Assembly: GCA_963814915.1 (NCBI GenBank)
Contig: CAWFEI010000010.1
Location: 1 to 64,000 of the forward strand
Source of the DNA: VRUE01 sp963814915
GTDB taxonomy: Bacteria; Actinomycetota; Thermoleophilia; Solirubrobacterales; 70-9
Direction: 5' to 3'
Length of the DNA: 64,000 nt
Below are positions 42,967 through 52,270 of the stretch, one piece after another; within the stretch, counting starts at the first letter, position 1, and each line of letters begins with the position of its first letter. Position numbers and translations under genes: made by a program. The notes below the pieces were generated by a model. The model saw nothing but the letters and a program-made list of their open reading frames with translations, ran no database searches and was not told the origin of the DNA.

Positions 42967-43965
42967 TCAGGGTCGCTGGATTTGCAGCTTGAAGCCTCCC
43001 CCGCGGCGGCGGGCGGAGCGAATTGCGAGGCGCAGGCGAGACTGGCCGCAGACGGTGTAGTTGAGCCGACGGCCGAAGCTGCGGCCATGGCGGGAGGTGC
43101 CGAGGATGCGCCCCGCCGGGTTGAGCAGGCTGAGGCTGTAGCGGGGGCGACCGGTCGACCGGAGGCTGACCAGGCCATCCAGCGGCGTGCCGAAGGCGCG
43201 GACCGCCGGGCCGCCCTTGCGCGGCGGTACGCCACCGCGCAGCTTGAAGGTCGTCCGGCCCAGCCAGGGATGCAGCGTGTCATCGAGGATCGCCTCCAGC
43301 GCCCCCTCGTCCGGTTCGAGGCTGCGCACCCAGCGCCAAGGCACGGCGGCTTCGGGGAAGCGCAGGTGGGCGAAGCTCTCGGCGAAGGCCTCGCCGGGGT
43401 CGCGGAAGTAGTGCAGCCCCTCATTGCCGGGGAAGAGCGCCCCCGAGCGCGAGCGCCGGCAGACGTTCTCATAGCTTGACCAGCGCGCCGTGCCCCAGTC
43501 GAGCGCGATCGGGAAGGGCGGCGGGGTTTCGCGATGGCGGGCGACGTGGTGCCCGTACTCGTGCGCGAGCACGAATTCGCGGCTGGCGCCGTCCGGCGCC
43601 GGCGAGCCGTCGCCGTTGAGGAAGATCTTGTTGCCGCCGCCGTAGTAGCAGGCCTGGGCGCCGTAGCCGCAGTCGAATTCGATCTGCGACGGCGTGTCGA
43701 GCTGGACGGTGAGCCGTTCGAGCTCGGAGCCGTGCGGCAGCGTGCCGAGGAAGTCGGCGAGCTGCTGCGGATCGGCCGCGTTGCAAGACACCTGACAGGC
43801 GGATGTGACGGCTATCGCCACGGTTGTCTCGCTGCCGTCCCCGACCGAGTAGCGGCCTACCTCCGCGCTGGCGGAGATCCGCGCCGAGCCGACGCTCGGC
43901 GACTCGATCACCGTGTCGCGCCGGACCGCCGCCCCGCTCGCCGGAGCGGCGAGGAGAAGGACCAT
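42967..43965 (-). CDS. Secreted HExxH metalloprotease-like protein
   Basis: A 332-residue protein with a short hydrophobic start (MVLLLAAPASGAAV), likely part of a signal peptide whose start could lie further upstream. The zinc motif is H135-E136-Y-G-H139 in LAHEYGHHVARH; the downstream PGEAFAESFAHLRF offers a third ligand Glu. Four cysteines and an Arg-rich C-terminal beta domain follow. It looks like a secreted zinc endopeptidase with unknown substrate. It starts 2 bases after the stop of the peptidoglycan-binding protein, so both are likely exported together and act on the cell wall or surface proteins. Confidence 0.72.
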   Translation of the reverse strand: MVLLLAAPASGAAVRRDTVIESPSVGSARISASAEVGRYSVGDGSETTVAIAVTSACQVSCNAADPQQLADFLGTLPHGSELERLTVQLDTPSQIEFDCGYGAQACYYGGGNKIFLNGDGSPAPDGASREFVLAHEYGHHVARHRETPPPFPIALDWGTARWSSYENVCRRSRSGALFPGNEGLHYFRDPGEAFAESFAHLRFPEAAVPWRWVRSLEPDEGALEAILDDTLHPWLGRTTFKLRGGVPPRKGGPAVRAFGTPLDGLVSLRSTGRPRYSLSLLNPAGRILGTSRHGRSFGRRLNYTVCGQSRLRLAIRSARRRGGGFKLQIQRP

Positions 43966-43967
43966 GG

Positions 43968-45242
43968 CTATGCCCGCAAGCGCCCCCGCCGGGCGCTTGC
44001 TCGAGGAGCCGGTCCCGGATCTATCTCATAGGCCTTCGCCGCAAGGCCGGCGGAGAGCGGGCGGCGCGGCGGCAATGCGCGGCTCGCCGCCGCGCCACCC
44101 CTCCCCCGTTTCGCCCGGCGACCCGCCCAAAGCGGACGTGCCGGGTCGAAGTCGAGCAGCGCGTTCCAGGTCGGCGTGGCGATCGCTCCGTTGACGGGCA
44201 GGCCCTCGCTCCTCTGGAAGGCGCGGACCGCCGCCCTGGTCCGCTTGCCGAAGATCCCCGTGAGCGGCAGCCGGGGCCGCACCGCCGTGCGCAGGTGCTC
44301 CTGCGCCCAGACGACGAGGTCGCCGCGGCTGCCCCGCTTCAGCAGCGGGTGCTCGGTTACGGGCCGGTAGCCGACGACCGGGCCCGCGGTGCGCGCCGCG
44401 AGCGCGCGCCAGCCGGAGCTGCTCGTCTCCTGCCAGTCCCACCAGCTCGGCGCCAGGCCGTCGTAGCTACGGGCGAAGCGACGGAAGCGGAGGATGTCCT
44501 TGCGGCCGGCGCCGCCGTAGGTCTGGCCGAGCGGGTAGACAGGCCGCCCCCAGAGCCGGTTGAAGAGGTAGGTGTGCTCGTAGACGGCGCGGACGGAGGT
44601 CCCGATCGCCTTCCAGTACATCTGCGGCTGATTGGCGATCGCGCCTTCCGGCCCGAGGAAGACCGAGTAGGGAAAGGACGGGTGGTAATCGACGTAGGGG
44701 AAGGCGGCAAGCGAGAGCGGGAAGTCGGCGCCGACGCGGCCACGCAGGGCGCGGATGTAGCGGTCGGCGGCCGCGTACTTGCCCTCGTACTGGCCCTCGG
44801 CGTCGATGACCAGGCAGTCGGCCCCGCGGCGCACGGTCGCAGCCCCGACCCTGGCCTCGGCGACCGGGCTGTCGCCGTAGACGAACTGCCAGGCGCAGAC
44901 GTCGAGCCCGCCCCGGTGCAGGGAGCGGACGAGGCCGCGGCTGAACTGCGACCAGACGTTGCCGCCATCGCCTGCCTTGATGTAGAGGGTGCCGATCCCG
45001 GCGCGCTTGGCGCGGGCGACGATCCGCTTCACGTTGCCGCCCTCGGAGCGATCGACGTACCAGATCCACATTCCCTGGCGGCCGAAGGGCGTCTCTCCGG
45101 CCGCCGCCGGCGGGGGCGCGACGTCTTGTCCCGCACCACCCGGGGCGGCGGAGGCAATGGGCATGTCAGCCAGCAGCACCATCACGATCAAATTCGTCAG
45201 GAGCAGGAGGCGGAGCCCTGGCACCGTGATGCTTCTGACCAT
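43968..45242 (-). CDS. Secreted peptidoglycan-binding, TIM-barrel-like protein
   Basis: A 424-residue protein from ATG 45242, with a signal peptide (LRLLLLTNLIVMVLLADMPIASA). Residues ~45-320 look like a glycoside-hydrolase-type barrel (GMWIWYVDRSEGGNVKRIV, GIGTLYIKAGDGGNVW, ADCLVIDAEGQYEGKY). A PG_binding_1 domain follows at about 330-385 (LLKRGSRGDLVVWAQEHL, GIFGKRTRAAVRAFQRSEGL). It should attach to the cell wall; an enzyme activity is possible but unproven. It is the first gene of a two-gene unit with the metalloprotease. Confidence 0.8.
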   Translation of the reverse strand: MVRSITVPGLRLLLLTNLIVMVLLADMPIASAAPGGAGQDVAPPPAAAGETPFGRQGMWIWYVDRSEGGNVKRIVARAKRAGIGTLYIKAGDGGNVWSQFSRGLVRSLHRGGLDVCAWQFVYGDSPVAEARVGAATVRRGADCLVIDAEGQYEGKYAAADRYIRALRGRVGADFPLSLAAFPYVDYHPSFPYSVFLGPEGAIANQPQMYWKAIGTSVRAVYEHTYLFNRLWGRPVYPLGQTYGGAGRKDILRFRRFARSYDGLAPSWWDWQETSSSGWRALAARTAGPVVGYRPVTEHPLLKRGSRGDLVVWAQEHLRTAVRPRLPLTGIFGKRTRAAVRAFQRSEGLPVNGAIATPTWNALLDFDPARPLWAGRRAKRGRGGAAASRALPPRRPLSAGLAAKAYEIDPGPAPRASARRGRLRA

Positions 45243-45393
45243 CACGTCAACTGAGAACACGGTAGCTCGCCATGCGCTGTGGTGCCAACTTTCCATCGCC
45301 CAGGCCCGTACCGAGTTTGGATCCGAGTGTCTGACACGCGACTAGTATGGGGGTGGCAGCCCAAACCGACCTCCGCGGAGCGCGCCGAACCCT

Positions 45394-46572
45394 TTGAATC
45401 GCAAGATCCTGTGCACGGTCGCCTTCGCCGTCGCCCTGCTCGCGGTAGCCGTCGCGACCGCCGGAGCCGGATCCCCGACCGGCGCCAGGCCGGACGTCGG
45501 TCTGCGCCGCGCACAGCTCTCCCAGGCAGGCCGTGAGTTGATCCTCAGCGTGCGCACGGCCTCACCGGTGGCACTCGCCCGGCTCAAGCGGCTGCCCACG
45601 AGGCGGCGCGGCTCACGCTACCTCTGCTTCGAGCTCGACCGGGTCGGGCGCGGCGGCGAGCGGGTGCTCTGCCTCGGTGGCGCCCGCGGCGCCCACCGCC
45701 GCGTCGGCCTGCAGCTGCGCAATGCCGCCGGCAAGACCGTGAGCAGGGCGACGATCGCCGCGAGGGTCAAGCGGCCGGAACCCGACAAGCTGACCCTGGC
45801 GATCGACCCCGCCCTGGCCGGCCTCACCCCGCACCGCTACCGCTGGCGGGTGCTGGCGAACCGGAGCGGTTGCCGCGCCGCCTCCTGCGGCGAGGCACTG
45901 CCGGACAGGGGCCGGCGGGTCTTCCGCCTGCGGCCGGTGCGCGCGGTCGGCTGCACCGGCGGCACGGCCGGCGAGTACCGCAACGGGCCGCGCGAGCGCA
46001 AGATCGTCGCGCTCACCTTCGACGACGGCCCAGGCGCCTACACCGAAGCCTTCCTCGACGTGCTGCGCGAAAAGCACGCGCACGGCACCTTCTTCGAGAT
46101 CGGCCAGGAGGTGCCGGGCCGGGCGGAGGCCATGCGGCGCATCCTGCGCGAAGGCAACGAGATCGGAAACCACACGACGCACCACGCCTCCTACCCCGGC
46201 TACTGGGACCTGGCGGCGACCAACGCGACGATCCGCTCGGCGACCCACTTCGAGCCCTGCCTCTTCCGCCCACCGGGCGGCGCGGTCGACTCCTCCGTCG
46301 TCGCGGCCGCCGCCGAGGCGGACCTGCAGACGATCCTCTGGGACGTCGACCCGGCCGACTGGACCAACCCCGGCAGCGGCGCCGTGTACAGCCGCGTCGT
46401 CAGCGCCACCCGGTCGGGCTCGATCGTCCTCATGCACGACGGGGGCGGCGACCGCAGCGGCACCCTGGCGGCGCTGCCGCGGATCATCGACACGCTGCGC
46501 GGCCGCGGCTACAGCTTCGCCACGGTCAGCGAGCTACTCGGCCACCGCCTGCTCTACCGCCCCTACGGTTGA
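45394..46572 (+). CDS. Secreted polysaccharide deacetylase (NodB domain)
   Basis: A 392-residue protein starting at TTG 45394 (no better start in frame), with a signal peptide (VAFAVALLAVAVATAGAGS). An N-terminal beta domain of ~180 residues precedes the NodB domain. NodB motifs are all present: ALTFDDGPG, NHTTHH (metal His), FRPPGG, WDVDPADW and IVLMHDGGG. The family removes acetyl groups from peptidoglycan or other glycans outside the cell. It is transcribed divergently from the peptidoglycan-binding gene. Confidence 0.9.
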   Translation: MNRKILCTVAFAVALLAVAVATAGAGSPTGARPDVGLRRAQLSQAGRELILSVRTASPVALARLKRLPTRRRGSRYLCFELDRVGRGGERVLCLGGARGAHRRVGLQLRNAAGKTVSRATIAARVKRPEPDKLTLAIDPALAGLTPHRYRWRVLANRSGCRAASCGEALPDRGRRVFRLRPVRAVGCTGGTAGEYRNGPRERKIVALTFDDGPGAYTEAFLDVLREKHAHGTFFEIGQEVPGRAEAMRRILREGNEIGNHTTHHASYPGYWDLAATNATIRSATHFEPCLFRPPGGAVDSSVVAAAAEADLQTILWDVDPADWTNPGSGAVYSRVVSATRSGSIVLMHDGGGDRSGTLAALPRIIDTLRGRGYSFATVSELLGHRLLYRPYG

Positions 46573-46575
46573 TCC

Positions 46576-46614
46576 GTTCGCCTTTTGTCTGGCACACCCC
46601 GACAAACAGCGAAC
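46576..46614. repeat. Dispersed hairpin repeat, copy 8 (reverse orientation)
   Basis: GTTCGCCTTTTGTC ... GACAAACAGCGAAC, the inverse of copies 1 and 3. It lies 4 bases past the deacetylase stop, fitting a terminator before the lipid operon. Confidence 0.75.
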
Positions 46615-46651
46615 ACAACCGATTCGAGGTCTCCCACGTAATGGAGGGACG

Positions 46652-47902
46652 ATGAAGATCGCGATCGTCGGCAGTGGGATCTCGGGGCTGGTCGCTGCGC
46701 ACCGCCTCCACCCCGAGCACGAGATCGTCCTCTACGAGGCCGCTTCGCGGCTCGGCGGCCACACGCACACGGTCGAGGTCGACGATCCCGGCGGGCCGCT
46801 CGCGATCGACACCGGCTTCATCGTCTTCAACGACCGCAACTACCCGCGCTTCGAAGCGCTGCTCGCCGAGCTCGGCGTCGCCGCCCAGGCCTCGCGGATG
46901 AGCTTCTCGGTCGCCGACGCGCGCGGCGAGTTCGAGTACGCGGGCACGCCGCGTGGGCTGTTCGCCCGTCCCTCCCACCTCGTCAGCCCGACCTTCCTCG
47001 GCATGCTGCGCGACTGGCGCCGCTTCAACCGCGAGGCGCAGGAGCTGATCGGCATGAACGGCAACTCGCCCTCGCTCGGCCAGTGGCTCGAGCAGCGCGG
47101 CTTCTCCGAGCAGTTCATCGAGCGGCTGATCGTCCCCCAGGTCTCCGCCGTGTGGTCCGCCGACCCCGAGCAGATGTGGAGCTTCCCGGCCTCCTTCATG
47201 GCCGAGTTCTTCGCCAACCACGGCATGTACAGCCTGCTCAACCGGCCGCGCTGGCGCACCGTGCGCGGCGGCTCGCGCAGCTACGTCGAGGCGATCGCCG
47301 CCCCCTGGCGGGACCGCGTGCGGCTGCGCGCCCCGGTGCGGCGGATCGAGCGCCTTCCCGGCGCGGTGCGGATCGAGGCGAGCGGCTGCGAGACCGAGGA
47401 GTTCGACGAGGTCGTGATCGCGACCCACTCCGACCAGGCGCTGGGCGCGCTCGCCGATCCGAGCGAGGCCGAGCGCGAGATCCTCGGCGCGATCCCCTAC
47501 CAGGGCAACGAGACCGTCCTGCACACCGATGCCTCGCTGCTGCCACGACGGCGCGCCGCCTGGTCGAGCTGGAACTTCCACCTGCCCGAGCGCTCGGTCG
47601 GACGCACTACCGTTACCTACTGGATGAACAACCTGCAGGGCCTGCGCGCCGATCGCGAGTACCTCGTCACGCTCAACCGCAGCGAGAAGATCGACCCGGC
47701 CAAGGTGATTCGGCGGATCGCCTACGAGCACCCGATCTACACCCCCGAAGGCGTGCGCGCCCAGGCCCGCCACGCGGAGATCAGCGGCGTGCGGCGGACC
47801 CACTACTGCGGGGCCTACTGGGGCTGGGGCTTCCACGAGGACGGCGTGCGCAGCGCCGAGCGCGTCTGCGCGCGGATCGCCCCGTCCCCGGTGGCGGCAT
47901 GA
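46652..47902 (+). CDS. FAD-dependent amine-oxidase-like protein of the CFA operon
   Basis: A 416-residue flavoprotein (MKIAIVGSGISGLVAAHRLH is the FAD site; SRLGGHTHTVEVDDP and the VVIATHSDQALGAL segment are typical). Proteins of this kind regularly sit with DUF1365 and cyclopropane synthase genes and are thought to act on fatty acyl chains, perhaps in making methyl-branched or furan fatty acids. It is first of four genes joined by 4-base overlaps. It starts 38 bases after a hairpin repeat. Confidence 0.88.
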   Translation: MKIAIVGSGISGLVAAHRLHPEHEIVLYEAASRLGGHTHTVEVDDPGGPLAIDTGFIVFNDRNYPRFEALLAELGVAAQASRMSFSVADARGEFEYAGTPRGLFARPSHLVSPTFLGMLRDWRRFNREAQELIGMNGNSPSLGQWLEQRGFSEQFIERLIVPQVSAVWSADPEQMWSFPASFMAEFFANHGMYSLLNRPRWRTVRGGSRSYVEAIAAPWRDRVRLRAPVRRIERLPGAVRIEASGCETEEFDEVVIATHSDQALGALADPSEAEREILGAIPYQGNETVLHTDASLLPRRRAAWSSWNFHLPERSVGRTTVTYWMNNLQGLRADREYLVTLNRSEKIDPAKVIRRIAYEHPIYTPEGVRAQARHAEISGVRRTHYCGAYWGWGFHEDGVRSAERVCARIAPSPVAA

Positions 47903-48678
47903 CCGCCTCGGCGATCTACGAGGGCTGGCTGCGCCACCGGCGCTTCGAGCCGATCGGGCACAGCTTCCGCTACCGGCTCTTCATGGCCTACCTCGACCTC
48001 GACGAGCTGCCCGAGGTGCTCGACCCCTTCCCGCTCTGGTCGGCGCGCCGCGCCGCTCCCGCCCACTACAAACGCGAGGACTACATGGGCGACCCCGAGC
48101 GGCCGCTGGCCGAGTGCGTGCGCGACGCGGTCGAGCGCAGCTCCGGCGAGCGGCCCGGCGGCCCGGTCCGGCTGCTCGCCAACCTGCGCTACTTCGGCCA
48201 CGTCTTCAACCCGGTCTGCTTCTACTACTGCTTCGACCGGGCCGGCAAGCAGGTCGAAGCCGTCGTCGCCGACGTCAACAACATCCCCTGGGGGGAGACC
48301 CACCCCTATGTGCTCAGCAGGGGCGAGCAGCGCGGACCGGCGATCGGCGCGCGGATGGACAAGGCGCTGCACGTCTCGCCGCTGATCGGGATGGACCAGA
48401 CCTACGCGCTGCGCGCGACCGAGCCCGGCGAGGGGTTGGTCGTGCAGATCGACTCCCGCCCCGCGGGCGAGGACGGCAAGTCCTTCGACGCGACGCTCTC
48501 GCTGCGGCGACGCGAGCTGAGCGCCGCCGTGCTGGCCAAGATGCTCGCCCGCTACCCGGCGATGTCGCTGCAGGTCGTCGGCAAGATCTACGCCCAGTCG
48601 CTGCGCCTGAAGCTGAAGGGCGCCAGGTACTTCCCGCATCCCGAGGGGAAACGGCCGCGGGGCTTCCTCTCGCCATGA
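47899..48678 (+). CDS. DUF1365 protein
   Basis: A 259-residue protein from ATG 47899, overlapping the flavoprotein stop. YEGWLRHRRFEPIGHSFRYR and NLRYFGHVFNPVCFYYCFD are diagnostic of DUF1365. The family is always linked to cyclopropane-fatty-acid-type enzymes, and its reaction is not established. Confidence 0.92.
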   Translation: MTASAIYEGWLRHRRFEPIGHSFRYRLFMAYLDLDELPEVLDPFPLWSARRAAPAHYKREDYMGDPERPLAECVRDAVERSSGERPGGPVRLLANLRYFGHVFNPVCFYYCFDRAGKQVEAVVADVNNIPWGETHPYVLSRGEQRGPAIGARMDKALHVSPLIGMDQTYALRATEPGEGLVVQIDSRPAGEDGKSFDATLSLRRRELSAAVLAKMLARYPAMSLQVVGKIYAQSLRLKLKGARYFPHPEGKRPRGFLSP

Positions 48679-49871
48679 GGAACCGGCTCGCCAGATGGCT
48701 CGTCTCGACGCTGCTCGGGCGGCTGCGCAGCGGCCGGGTGGAGGTCGTCGAGAACGGGCGGCGGCGCGGCTTCGGGCCGCCGGACGCCGAGCTCTCGGCC
48801 ACGGTGACGATCCGCCACCCGGCCGCCTGGCGCGGCCCGCTGCGCGGCAGCGTCGGCCTCGGCGAGACCTACCTGGAAGGGCTCTGGGACAGCGACGACC
48901 TGACCGCGCTGCTGCGGATCGCGGCGCGCCAGCTGCAGCGGCCGAGCCGGGTGGCGCGGGCGATCGCGCGCCTGCGCGGCCTCGAGCACCGGCTGCGCCG
49001 GCTCGTCCCCGAGAACAGCCGCGGCGGCGCCCGCGAGAACATCTCCGCCCACTACGACCTCGGCAACGACCTCTTCTCCGCCTTCCTCGACGAACGGATG
49101 ATGTATTCGTGCGCGCTCTACCCGACCGAGGGGGCGAGCCTGGAGGAGGCGCAGCTGGCCAAGCTCGAGCAGATCTGCGACAAGCTCGAGCTCGGCCCCG
49201 ACGACCACCTGCTGGAGATCGGCACCGGCTGGGGCGGGCTCGCCGTCCACGCAGCCCGCGAGCGCGGCTGCCGGGTGACGACGACGACGATCTCGCGCGA
49301 ACAGCACCGGCTGGCGAGCGAACGGGTCCGCGAGGCCGGGCTGGAGGAGCGCGTGACCGTGCTGCTCGAGGACTACCGCGACCTGCGCGGCAGCTACGAC
49401 AAGCTGGTCTCGGTCGAGATGATCGAGGCGGTCGGGTGGCAGAACTTCGACGAGTTCTTCCGCCGCTGCGACGCGCTGCTGGCGCCCGACGGGCTGATGC
49501 TGCTGCAGGCGATCACGATCGACGACGGGCTCTTCGAGGTGGAGAAGGCGAGCCGCAGCTTCGCCAACACGCACGTCTTCCCGGGCGGCTGCCTGCCCTC
49601 GCGGGAGACGATCGCCGCCTGCATGGCGCGGGCGACGAGCCTGCGCCAGGTCTGGGTCGACGACATCACCGCCAGCTACCCGCCGACGCTGGCGGCCTGG
49701 CGCGAGCGCTTCCTCGCCGCCTGGGAGCGGCTGCGCGAGCGCGGCTACGACGAGCGCTTCCGCCGCCTCTGGGTCTTCTACCTGACGATCTCCGAGGCCG
49801 GCTTCCGCGAGGGCCGGATCGGCGACGTGCAGGCCCTCTTCGCGAAACCGCGATACTCCGTGCCGACGTGA
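48675..49871 (+). CDS. cfa: Cyclopropane-fatty-acyl-phospholipid synthase family
   Basis: A 398-residue protein from ATG 48675. The SAM site is HLLEIGTGWGGLAVHAARER; HYDLGNDLF, MMYSCALYPT and SVEMIEAVGWQNFDEFF are Cfa hallmarks. It methylates or cyclopropanates membrane fatty acids using S-adenosylmethionine. It overlaps its neighbours on both sides, so it is made with the flavoprotein, DUF1365 and MBL protein. Confidence 0.92.
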   Translation: MRNRLARWLVSTLLGRLRSGRVEVVENGRRRGFGPPDAELSATVTIRHPAAWRGPLRGSVGLGETYLEGLWDSDDLTALLRIAARQLQRPSRVARAIARLRGLEHRLRRLVPENSRGGARENISAHYDLGNDLFSAFLDERMMYSCALYPTEGASLEEAQLAKLEQICDKLELGPDDHLLEIGTGWGGLAVHAARERGCRVTTTTISREQHRLASERVREAGLEERVTVLLEDYRDLRGSYDKLVSVEMIEAVGWQNFDEFFRRCDALLAPDGLMLLQAITIDDGLFEVEKASRSFANTHVFPGGCLPSRETIAACMARATSLRQVWVDDITASYPPTLAAWRERFLAAWERLRERGYDERFRRLWVFYLTISEAGFREGRIGDVQALFAKPRYSVPT

Positions 49872-50614
49872 TCGTCGAGCGGACCGAGAACCCGATCTGG
49901 CTGTCGAACGCCTACCTCGTCGCCGACGAGGACACCCGCAAAGGAGTTCTGATCGACGGCAACGACGAGCTCGGGCCGCTGCTCGAGCGGATCGAGGCGG
50001 ACGGGATCGAGATCACCCACGTGCTCGTCACCCACCCGCACGGCGACCACGTCGCCGGCCTGGCCGAGGCGCGCGAGCGGCTCGGCGGCCCGCCGCTGGT
50101 CGCCCACGCCGAGACCGCGGCCGAGCTGCCCGACGAGGTGGCGGTGACGCTCGCCGACGGCGAGAAGCTCGACGCCGGTGGGCTCGAGGTCGAGGCGATC
50201 CTCACCCCCGGCCACGCCGCCGGGCACCTGGCCTTCCTCGTCGAGGGCAGCGACGTCTTCACCGCCGACGTCCTCTTCAAGGGCACCGTCGGCGGCACGA
50301 TGGCGCCGGGCGCGAGCGGCTTCGCCGACCTGAAGGCCTCGGTGATGCGGCTGATGGAGCTGCCGCCGCAGACCCGCGTGCATCCCGGCCACCGCGAGCC
50401 GACGACGATCGGCGAGGAGTGGGAGTCCAACCCCTTCGTGCGGATCTGGCGCGGGCTGGAGGAGACCGGCGCCGAGCAGGTGACCGTCTGGGACCGCCCG
50501 GCGACGCTGAAGCTCTGGGCGCCCGACTACGACGGCGGAAACAAGGCCTGGATCGTCTTCGGCGACGACGGCCTCGAGGCGATAGTCGGCGGCTCGCAGG
50601 TCGAGCGCGGCTAG
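49868..50614 (+). CDS. Metallo-beta-lactamase-fold hydrolase
   Basis: A 248-residue protein starting at GTG 49868, overlapping the Cfa stop. The zinc motif is THPHGDHVAG, with later ligands in TPGHAAGHLAF, FTADVLF and VHPGHREPTT. It resembles hydroxyacylglutathione hydrolases, but the substrate is unknown. Its place as the last gene of the lipid operon may be incidental or point to a thioester substrate. Confidence 0.88.
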   Translation: MIVERTENPIWLSNAYLVADEDTRKGVLIDGNDELGPLLERIEADGIEITHVLVTHPHGDHVAGLAEARERLGGPPLVAHAETAAELPDEVAVTLADGEKLDAGGLEVEAILTPGHAAGHLAFLVEGSDVFTADVLFKGTVGGTMAPGASGFADLKASVMRLMELPPQTRVHPGHREPTTIGEEWESNPFVRIWRGLEETGAEQVTVWDRPATLKLWAPDYDGGNKAWIVFGDDGLEAIVGGSQVERG

Positions 50615-50687
50615 TCCCAGAGCCGAATCTCGACCTACGGACGGATATGCGATAGGAGCGGCGGGCGTTTGGCCTGAAACTTCTCCG

Positions 50688-52256
50688 ATGCTGCTTCCGC
50701 TGGCGCTGACGGCGTCCGAAGTCAAAAGCTTCTTCTTCGACTGGTACCCCGTCTTCGGCGTCTTCTTCATGTTCGGCCTGCTGCTCGTCTTCGTGACGCT
50801 GCTGCGCGGCACGCTCGGAGCGACCAAGCCGGAGACGGTCAAGGCGAGCAAGACCAAGCCGGTCCTCTGGGAGGAGGTCCAGGGCGTCGACGCCGCCAAG
50901 GACGAGCTGATGGACGTCGCCGCGTGGCTGCGCGACCCGGAGCGGTTCGCCGCGCTCGGGGCGGAGCCGCCGCGCGGCGTGCTGCTCTTCGGACCGCCGG
51001 GGACCGGCAAGACGATGCTGGCGCGGGCGGTCGCGGCGCAGGCCGGCGTCGACTTCTTCTCGGCCTCGGGCTCGAGCTTCGTGGAGATGTTCGTGGGGAG
51101 GGGTGCCGCGCGGATCCGGCGCCTGTTCAAGGAGGCCCGCAAGTCGGGCCGGGCCGTCATCTTCATCGACGAGCTGGACGCGGTCGGGGGGGCGCGCAGC
51201 GGCGGCGGTGGGGATGGCGGCTCCAGCGAGCGCGAGCAGGCGCTCAACCAGCTGCTGGTCGAGCTGGACGGGTTCGAGAAGGACCCGGGGACGGTGATCG
51301 TGATCGCCGCCTCCAACTACGTCGACAAGCTCGACAAGGCGCTGCTGCGGCCCGGCCGCTTTGACCGCCAGGTGCTCGTCTCGCCGCCCGACCGCGACGG
51401 CCGCGAGGCGATCCTGCGCGCCCACGCCACGGGCAAGCCGCTGGGCCCCGACCTCGACCTGACCGACGTGGCGCGCAAGACGACCGGGATGACCGGCGCC
51501 CAGCTCGCCAACGCGCTCAACGAGGCGGCGATCATCGCCGGGCGGGCGGGACGCGGGGCGATCGCCCGCGAAGACCTCGACGAGGCGCTGCTGCGCCAGT
51601 CGGTCGGCTCCCAGCAGGCGCGGCGGCTGACGCCGAAGGAGCGGCGGATCATCGCCTACCACGAGGCGGGGCACGCGCTCTGCCGGCGGCTGCTCGGCCT
51701 CGACCCGCCGGAGATCCTCAGCATCGTTCCGCGCGGCCCGGCGCTCGGCTTCGTCGGCCACTCGCCGCGGGAGGACACCTACCTCAAGTCGCGCGAGGAA
51801 CTGCTCGACGAGCTGGTCACGCTGCTCGGCGGGCGGGCCGCCGAGGAGGAGGTCATGCAAGCCTCCTACTCCGGCGCGGTCGACGACCTCTCCCGCGTGC
51901 ACCTGGTCTGCCGCCAGATGGTCGCCGAGTTCGGCATGGGCGTTGCGCTCGACGCAGACGGGGCGCCGCCGATCGCGCTGCCCACGGGGGACTACGCGCT
52001 CTCCGACCACACCCGGCGCGATGTCGACGTGGCGGCGATGACGCTGGCGCGCGAGGCCTACCGCCGGGCGCGGGCGCTGCTCGCCGGGAACCGCGAGTGC
52101 CTCGACGACCTCGCCGCGGCGGCGCTGGAGCGCGAGACGCTGACCCGCGAGGAACTCGACGAGATCTTCGCCGCGCACGATTTGCCGGGTTCGCCCCGGC
52201 CGGCGGCTGGAGCGCCAAGCACAGCGCTGCTGTCCAAATCCGAGCAGCTGGACTGA
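50688..52256 (+). CDS. ftsH: FtsH-like AAA+ zinc metalloprotease (short paralogue)
   Basis: A 522-residue protein. One N-terminal membrane helix (VFGVFFMFGLLLVFVTLL) leads directly to the AAA+ domain: Walker A FGPPGTGKTMLA, Walker B VIFIDELDAVGG, and RPGRFDRQVL (arginine finger). The protease site HEAGHAL is near residue 325. Classical FtsH has two helices and a periplasmic loop, which are absent here, so it is a shortened paralogue. It would degrade membrane or soluble proteins using ATP. It is a single gene following the MBL gene by 73 bases. Confidence 0.9.
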   Translation: MLLPLALTASEVKSFFFDWYPVFGVFFMFGLLLVFVTLLRGTLGATKPETVKASKTKPVLWEEVQGVDAAKDELMDVAAWLRDPERFAALGAEPPRGVLLFGPPGTGKTMLARAVAAQAGVDFFSASGSSFVEMFVGRGAARIRRLFKEARKSGRAVIFIDELDAVGGARSGGGGDGGSSEREQALNQLLVELDGFEKDPGTVIVIAASNYVDKLDKALLRPGRFDRQVLVSPPDRDGREAILRAHATGKPLGPDLDLTDVARKTTGMTGAQLANALNEAAIIAGRAGRGAIAREDLDEALLRQSVGSQQARRLTPKERRIIAYHEAGHALCRRLLGLDPPEILSIVPRGPALGFVGHSPREDTYLKSREELLDELVTLLGGRAAEEEVMQASYSGAVDDLSRVHLVCRQMVAEFGMGVALDADGAPPIALPTGDYALSDHTRRDVDVAAMTLAREAYRRARALLAGNRECLDDLAAAALERETLTREELDEIFAAHDLPGSPRPAAGAPSTALLSKSEQLD

Positions 52257-52270
52257 GCTACGATAAACCC

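Noticed and set aside
50277..52178. A 633-codon minus-strand frame
   Set aside because: It is antisense to the FtsH-like gene, whose Walker and HEAGH motifs prove the plus strand is coding.
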